From Prevotellaceae bacterium (GTDB taxonomy: Bacteria; Bacteroidota; Bacteroidia; Bacteroidales; Bacteroidaceae): a DNA stretch of 12,294 nt. Shown here piece by piece: positions 7,573 through 12,294 of this stretch (its first letter is position 1; every line of letters starts with the position of its first letter). The DNA is taken from NCBI GenBank assembly GCA_905371275.1, contig CAJPLH010000045.1:1-12294 (forward strand), given 5' to 3'. The translations under genes and the position numbers were made by a program. The notes under the pieces were generated by a model. It saw nothing but the letters and a program-made list of their open reading frames with translations. It ran no database searches and was not told where the DNA came from.

Positions 7573-10500
7573 TTAGAAATTGAGTTTCACATTGAAGCCG
7601 AAAGAACGTGCTGAAGGCATATTGAACATTTCAAATCCATTCAAACCGTTTCCTGTTGAAAGTGAGATATCCGGATCTACAGGGGCGTCTCTGTAAATGA
7701 AGAAGAGGTTACGGGCTACGGCAGAAACACTCAAGTTCTTGTTTTCACCAAACAAGTTGCGCCAAGTATATCCTAATGAAAGTTCACGCACGCGGAAGTT
7801 TGTGGCATTGTATACATAGCTTGAAGCATCGTTTGTACCGATAGCCTCATAGTATTCTTTGATGGGAACGATGTCGCGTCCTTCATTGATATACATACCA
7901 GGGGCTCCACTCGTTGTTTTGATACCTTCCTTTTCTGCTTTGAGACGTGCCTGAGCGGTGCGTTCTGAAAGACCTAAGCGATCGAGGTAGCTTTCGGTGA
8001 GTGAAATCACCTTACCTCCAATGCGACCATTGATTAATAGGTAGAGCGAGAAGTTCTTGTAGTAGAAGGTATTGCTCCAAGAGAGCTGAACATCTGAGTT
8101 CATATTTCCCAAGAAACGACCATACTTACGTCCTGGTTGAGTGAGTACACGTCCAGAGCTTGAAATGGTCTTGCTATTTCCGTCAAAGGAAGGTGTACCA
8201 TTACTGTTTACGTAGATGTCACCAGCCTTATGAATCAATTTACCATTTCCAGCAGTGTTGTATACATTACTAGCCTTTTCTACTTCTGTTTGGTATACAT
8301 TTGTTGCCCAACGAGTGTAGTCACTAGCGTATACATTACCATACTTTTGACCTTCGATATACTTCAACTGCAATCCATTTGCAATGTCAAGAGGAAGGTC
8401 TTGAGAGAAGCCGTTCTTGTCGCGATAAGTGCGTTCGATTTTGTTGAAGTTGTATGAGAAGTTCATACTAGTTTTCCAACGAAGTCCAGGAAGGATGTTT
8501 TGCCAATCGTAACCAATTGTTGTTTCAAAACCTTGGTTGCGAATGCGTCCTGAATTGACTGGTTGTGACTTACCATTTGTACCGCGCACATTGAGATACA
8601 GATTGTGCATAGCAGAGTTATAGTAAGTAACATCTACATTGAGTCGATTGTTGAAAAATTGCATTTCAAGTCCCGTTTCAAACGACTTGGTTTTCTCTGG
8701 AATAGGATCGAAAGAGTTGCTACCGCCAACGGTGTAGGTTCCAGTGCGAGGATTGTATGAAACAGCATTCATCACCACATTAGGGATAGAGTTACCTACT
8801 TCTGAATAACTTAAGCGGTATTTGATATAGGAATCTTTGAGTTGCAACAACTCAGAGATGATGGCATTAGCACCAAATCCGAAATAACCATAGTTATCCT
8901 TTGTGCCAAGATAAGAGAATTGGCGGAAGGTGCGATACCAGTCGTGACGATAGGACGCATCAAAATATACGCGTTCTTTCCATCCGAATTGAGTCGTAAA
9001 GAGGGCAGCCTTGTCCCAGTTACTGCTATGTGAGGAGTTCGTGACGCTTGGCCCTCCTGCATTTGGTTCAAAATGATTGATTGTGGTAGGTAGCTCCGTC
9101 ATAATACCATTCTTGGTCATATCAAACGTAGCTGGTGCATCAGTAGAGGTTGTTTCTCCTTTGATGACGTGACCCACCCAACCTGCGGTTGTAGAAACGC
9201 TCCAATCTTGGATTTGTTTATTATAAGAAAGGAGGTAGTCTGTGTAGATTTCACTAGTTCGACTATTGGTTAGCCAATAACGACCATAGGCATTCATTGA
9301 TGCTGGATCCCATGTAGTGGCATGGCGCTTAGATTCTGAGTTATATTTGGTTTGATCTAAAGAGACGCGAGCTTGGAAAGCCAAACCATCATAGATGTCT
9401 ACTTTTCCTTGCAATGATCCGTAGAATCTGTCTTCACGATTTATGCCTCTATTCTGTCTGAGCAACCAATAAGGGTTATTTTTACCTGGAGACTGGAATG
9501 CCCACTTTTGTAATGCACCAGATAGTTCTGCTTGACCTATAGATGCTGTGTAACTTCCGTTTGCTAGTTTATAATAGTTTTGTCGTTGAGAGAGCCATTT
9601 GCCCTCTTCTATATAATTATTGCGATAGTATCCAAAGTCTACATCGCGAGGCATAGTGTAAAGGTCGTAAATTGGATTACCAGCAACACCACCACCAACA
9701 CGGTTTTGTGTCTTTGTTTGTACGTAGTTCGCATTGGCATCAATGGAAACACGATTCCACAATTTATAGTTTTGACGGAAAGCAATTGTATTACGATTAT
9801 AAGTATTGCTTTCTATCATGCCATCTGAGTGAGAATTAGCAAAAGAGAAATATGTGCGAACCTTTTCTGTACCACCAGACAATGATGCTGAGTTATTAGC
9901 CGTAAAACCAGTACGGAAGAAATCTCGCACATCGTCTCCTGCTGCATTGCGAAGATGAATGTCTCGGCCGTTACCTTGAATATCTCCACCATTAGGAACG
10001 TGAATGGTGTATCCACCACTTTCACCACTTAACTTATTACCCCAGCTATGTACATTGAGAGCATGACCGTCATTTCCGCCATAAACATTTTGAATGTTTG
10101 GTGTGAGAAGAGGAGTGTCGAAAGTAATGTTCGAAGTAAAGTTTACATCGAGTTTTCCTTCTTTACCTTTCTTTGTCGTAATCATCACAACACCATTCGC
10201 AGCAGCAGAACCATAAAGGGCTGCGGCGTTAGCACCTTTCAAGATGTTCATCGATTCGATGTCATCTGGGTTAATCATTGAAAGGGGGTCAGAACCTTCT
10301 GTTCTGCCTTCAGCTGCGAAGCCTGTGCCAGAAATTTGACTGCGCACGTTGTTGGTCATAGGAACACCATCCACAACAATAAGCGGAGCGTTGTTACCTA
10401 AAATTGATTTATTACCACGAAGGGTTATTTTAGAAGCACCACCAGCACCACCGGCAGAGGGAGTAATGGTAACACCAGAAATCTTACCCTCAATGCTGTT

Positions 10501-10968
10501 CACCAAGTTGGGGTCTTGCACCTTCATCAACTCGTCGGAACGAAGCAATTGAGTAGAATAAGTCAACGAACTTGCTTTACGGGTAATACCCATCGCGGTT
10601 ACCACTACCTCATTGAGGTTGGAAGTTTCTTCCTCAAGCGTGAAATTTAGTTCGGAACTACCGTCCCATTTCACAGTTTGAGACTTGTAACCGATAAGAG
10701 AAACCTTGATGGTAGAACCAGGTTTTACATTTTTGAGTGTGAATGCTCCGTTTTGTTCAGTTGTTGTTCCGGTGCCAGCACCTACAACGATGACATAAGC
10801 ACCTACAGCGGGTTCACCTGTAGTGTCAATCACCCGTCCTTTGAGAACGGCTTTCTGTTGTACACTTGAAGTTGCTGCTTGTAGTGTTGCTGGTACGAAA
10901 CTACCAGCTCCACCAGTCAGCATTGCAATCAAGAGCATTGCTCTCACAGATAGCATTGGCTTTATCAT
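7573..10968 (-). CDS. SusC/RagA-family TonB-linked outer membrane protein
   Basis: TonB-dependent outer membrane channel importing oligosaccharides delivered by its SusD partner; 1131 residues, slightly long but normal. The order is: signal peptide (1 to about 31, cleavage near TLQA-ATSS), carboxypeptidase-D regulatory-like beta-sandwich (about 42-112, KGRVIDTTGEPAVGAYV onward), TonB box NEVVVTAMG (119-127), plug (about 130-265, with GKISGVTITP, LIVVDGVPM and VVMITTKKGK), and a 22-strand-type barrel to the end (GFNVKLNF, terminal aromatic). There is no N-terminal STN signalling domain, so control by a paired FecR-type anti-sigma factor is not indicated. It is the first gene of the locus, downstream of a perfect Bacteroidetes promoter, with a leader of about 100 nt. 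The ATG at 10968 gives a complete signal peptide. Confidence 0.96.
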   Translation of the reverse strand: MIKPMLSVRAMLLIAMLTGGAGSFVPATLQAATSSVQQKAVLKGRVIDTTGEPAVGAYVIVVGAGTGTTTEQNGAFTLKNVKPGSTIKVSLIGYKSQTVKWDGSSELNFTLEEETSNLNEVVVTAMGITRKASSLTYSTQLLRSDELMKVQDPNLVNSIEGKISGVTITPSAGGAGGASKITLRGNKSILGNNAPLIVVDGVPMTNNVRSQISGTGFAAEGRTEGSDPLSMINPDDIESMNILKGANAAALYGSAAANGVVMITTKKGKEGKLDVNFTSNITFDTPLLTPNIQNVYGGNDGHALNVHSWGNKLSGESGGYTIHVPNGGDIQGNGRDIHLRNAAGDDVRDFFRTGFTANNSASLSGGTEKVRTYFSFANSHSDGMIESNTYNRNTIAFRQNYKLWNRVSIDANANYVQTKTQNRVGGGVAGNPIYDLYTMPRDVDFGYYRNNYIEEGKWLSQRQNYYKLANGSYTASIGQAELSGALQKWAFQSPGKNNPYWLLRQNRGINREDRFYGSLQGKVDIYDGLAFQARVSLDQTKYNSESKRHATTWDPASMNAYGRYWLTNSRTSEIYTDYLLSYNKQIQDWSVSTTAGWVGHVIKGETTSTDAPATFDMTKNGIMTELPTTINHFEPNAGGPSVTNSSHSSNWDKAALFTTQFGWKERVYFDASYRHDWYRTFRQFSYLGTKDNYGYFGFGANAIISELLQLKDSYIKYRLSYSEVGNSIPNVVMNAVSYNPRTGTYTVGGSNSFDPIPEKTKSFETGLEMQFFNNRLNVDVTYYNSAMHNLYLNVRGTNGKSQPVNSGRIRNQGFETTIGYDWQNILPGLRWKTSMNFSYNFNKIERTYRDKNGFSQDLPLDIANGLQLKYIEGQKYGNVYASDYTRWATNVYQTEVEKASNVYNTAGNGKLIHKAGDIYVNSNGTPSFDGNSKTISSSGRVLTQPGRKYGRFLGNMNSDVQLSWSNTFYYKNFSLYLLINGRIGGKVISLTESYLDRLGLSERTAQARLKAEKEGIKTTSGAPGMYINEGRDIVPIKEYYEAIGTNDASSYVYNATNFRVRELSLGYTWRNLFGENKNLSVSAVARNLFFIYRDAPVDPDISLSTGNGLNGFEMFNMPSARSFGFNVKLNF

Positions 10969-10987
10969 GGCATGTTGTGTTTGTTTT

Positions 10988-11005
10988 AATTTTCTGCTGA
11001 AAATT
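10988..11005. repeat. small hairpin in the susC leader
   Basis: AATTTTC, TGCT, GAAAATT is a perfect 7-bp inverted repeat with a 4-nt loop, 20 nt upstream of the susC start and so inside its predicted 5' untranslated region. It is AT-rich and may affect translation or mRNA stability; no known riboswitch is recognised. It could be chance in AT-rich sequence. Confidence 0.35.
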
Positions 11006-11076
11006 TATGCAGGAAAAATTTGTATTTTGATGTGTTGTAATCTATTTTGCTAAGTAAAGTCGTCATTTTAGTATTA

Positions 11077-11108
11077 CAAAGGTACAGATTAAGACTATTC
11101 CTTCCAAA
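11077..11108 (-). promoter_or_regulatory. Bacteroidetes-type promoter of susC-susD
   Basis: On the minus strand TTTG (11108-11105) is followed after 20 bp by TACCTTTG (11084-11077). This matches exactly the -33 TTTG, 19-21 bp, -7 TAnnTTTG consensus used by the primary sigma factor of Bacteroidota. The predicted start is near 11070, about 100 nt before the susC ATG. It faces only the susC operon. Confidence 0.8.
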
Positions 11109-11300
11109 TTTTCTGTGGCTTTTTTTTGTTGTGCAAGATATTTGTTTTTGCAAAAGTAGTATCTATCGTTTAATCTAATTTGTTGTAATAGAGTGTTGTA
11201 TGTTATTCTATTTTGGGAATATATTTTTCTTGTATATTTTGCCTTAGATGCGCTAGTTGGTATAAATTATCCTCTTTATTCTGCTTTGTACAGGTGACAA
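11109..11300. other. AT-rich intergenic stretch upstream of the susC promoter
   Basis: This is non-coding and strongly AT-rich, with poly-T runs. It may hold a regulator-binding site for the downstream locus, but I see no clear dyad. Short repeats (TGTTGTAAT at 11033-11041 and 11181-11189; TCTATTTTG at 11041-11049 and 11207-11215) occur on both sides of the promoter. They are direct, so they would not support promoter inversion, and may be chance. Confidence 0.4.
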
Positions 11301-11347
11301 AAGAAAAAGAAATGACTCATATTTCTGAGAAAGATGAGTCATTTCTT
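11301..11347 (-). terminator. intrinsic terminator of the GSCFA-domain gene
   Basis: Read on the minus strand, AAGAAATGACTCAT (11347-11334), a 13-nt loop, then ATGAGTCATTTCTT (11320-11307), a perfect 14-bp stem running into TTTCTTTT. It starts 37 nt after the GSCFA stop and isolates that gene from the susC operon in the same direction. Confidence 0.85.
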
Positions 11348-11384
11348 CTGTTTGGGGAAGGTGAATATTGTATATATACTTGTT

Positions 11385-12294
11385 CTATCTCGGACTAAAT
11401 CCATATTTTATGCTGAAGTCCTTGATGCGTTGTTGAGTTTGAGCTTGAAACCTACGGTATTCTTCGCTGTCGGGATGGAGCGGACGATGAGAGAGAGCCT
11501 GTTTGATAGACGCTGATTCTGCGGAACACTCGTGAAGTTCGCGAGAAAAGGTTGCTGCGGTGAATTTTTCCCATATATAGTCTACCGCTTGTTCTGAAGG
11601 GTGCAACATATCGGGAGCAAAGAAGCGGTAGTCGCGGAGTTCGTCTAGTAAAATCTCGTAAGCAGGAAAATAAAATTGCCATTGAGGTCCAACTGAGTCT
11701 TTGGAGATTTTCTCTGATATTGAAGGTTGCTGCGCATATCGTTCTTCAAAACGAGGATTGGCTAAAGTCGCCAGCGATTGAAGGAGCGTTTCACGTTGCG
11801 CTTTCTCCGTAATCTCCGGTGAAGTGTTCGCCACGCGAGAGTGGATGAGCTGATCCACCAAAAGGAGCAACCGCGCTTTAGAAAGTTGCGACTCGTGCAT
11901 CCCATATTGTGCGTAGCGGTAAGGACTCACCGTCCAGAAGATGCGAAGTTGTGGGAAGGCTTCTTTGAGATAAGGCAGCAGAGATTCCCACATATTCACC
12001 ATCTGGTCTAAGGCACAGACCTTTTTCTCAAACATCGTGCTCGGCATCTTGTGACAATTTGCCACCAAATCTCCCCACAGTAAGTCTTCTTTGAGGAAAT
12101 ATCCGTGGTCTGTGCTGAGCGTGAGAATGAGCAAGTCGGCTTTACTCAAAACCTCTCGCGCTTTATTCAAAGAGGTTTCAACGAGTTGAATACACTTGTC
12201 GCGCGTAGGAGCCGAAAAAGCTCCAGCATGCCACCAACTGTGCCAAAGTCCGTCTTTCCCTTCAAAGAAAACATCTTCCGGCAGCGGACGAGGG
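11385..12294 (-). CDS. GSCFA-domain protein (SGNH-hydrolase-like), 5' end missing
   Basis: Common in Bacteroidota; related to SGNH/GDSL esterases, substrate unknown, no signal peptide visible. The frame is open through the window edge at 12294 and gives 302 residues with no start. The defining GSCFA motif near the N-terminus lies outside; by comparison with the usual length of about 320-330, some 20-30 codons are missing. Visible family landmarks are DGLWHSWWH (14-22), VANCHKMP (77-84), TVSPYRY (121-127), ESQLSKARLL (134-143), YFPAYEILLDELRDYRF (209-225) and DMLHPS (228-233), whose Asp and His match the end of the SGNH catalytic set. The segment LTLSTDHGYF (57-66) differs from the GTAWVY-like sequence I expect there. 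Apparent starts such as the TTG at 12170 are internal, since conserved residues continue upstream. A terminator separates it from susC. Confidence 0.88.
   Translation of the reverse strand, partial: PRPLPEDVFFEGKDGLWHSWWHAGAFSAPTRDKCIQLVETSLNKAREVLSKADLLILTLSTDHGYFLKEDLLWGDLVANCHKMPSTMFEKKVCALDQMVNMWESLLPYLKEAFPQLRIFWTVSPYRYAQYGMHESQLSKARLLLLVDQLIHSRVANTSPEITEKAQRETLLQSLATLANPRFEERYAQQPSISEKISKDSVGPQWQFYFPAYEILLDELRDYRFFAPDMLHPSEQAVDYIWEKFTAATFSRELHECSAESASIKQALSHRPLHPDSEEYRRFQAQTQQRIKDFSIKYGFSPR

Noticed and set aside
11033..11215. Invertible promoter upstream of susC
   Set aside because: Some Bacteroidales switch surface genes by promoter inversion, but the repeats seen here (TGTTGTAAT, TCTATTTTG) are short and direct, not inverted, and fit AT-rich chance.
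11213..11398. Short plus-strand frame in the susC-GSCFA intergenic region
   Set aside because: It runs through the GSCFA terminator hairpin and into the end of the GSCFA gene, is Cys/Phe-rich from AT-rich DNA, and has no promoter evidence.

Overview
The window comes from a member of the Bacteroidota, most likely the order Bacteroidales. Evidence: an adjacent SusC/SusD pair, a GSCFA-domain protein, a probable type IX secretion (T9SS) C-terminal sorting domain, a perfect Bacteroidetes-type -33/-7 promoter (TTTG, 20 bp, TACCTTTG), and A-rich leaders without Shine-Dalgarno sequences. Prevotella- or Porphyromonas-like bacteria fit, but I do not name a species.

Layout. Positions 1-398 are the non-coding leader region of dnaK. 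It holds a consensus sigma-54 (-24/-12) promoter at 240-256, preceded by a repeated and palindromic TCTGACA motif at 179-208 that looks like an activator-binding site. dnaK (399-2303, +) is complete and ends at a strong intrinsic terminator (2332-2368). Positions 2371-2540 are non-coding and unusually rich in inverted repeats. All remaining genes are on the minus strand. In transcription order these are the C-terminal part of a GSCFA-domain gene (12294-11385, 5' end outside the window) with its terminator (11347-11301), then a susC-like gene (10968-7573) behind a clear promoter, a susD-like gene (7560-5770) 12 nt later, a terminator hairpin (5733-5691), and a gene for a large secreted family GH85 endo-beta-N-acetylglucosaminidase (5652-2626) with its own terminator (2608-2561).

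Working together. susC-susD-GH85 form a compact polysaccharide utilization locus. The secreted GH85 enzyme would cut the chitobiose core (GlcNAc-GlcNAc) of N-glycans on glycoproteins. The SusD lipoprotein and SusC TonB-dependent channel would bind the released oligosaccharide and import it. No exoglycosidase, sugar transporter or dedicated regulator lies in the window. dnaK and the GSCFA gene are independent units on either side.

The most unusual signal is the sigma-54-type dnaK promoter with its upstream palindrome. It suggests that the main Hsp70 chaperone is under enhancer-binding-protein control in this organism. The other points worth attention are the terminator inside the utilization locus and the structured intergenic stretch after dnaK.
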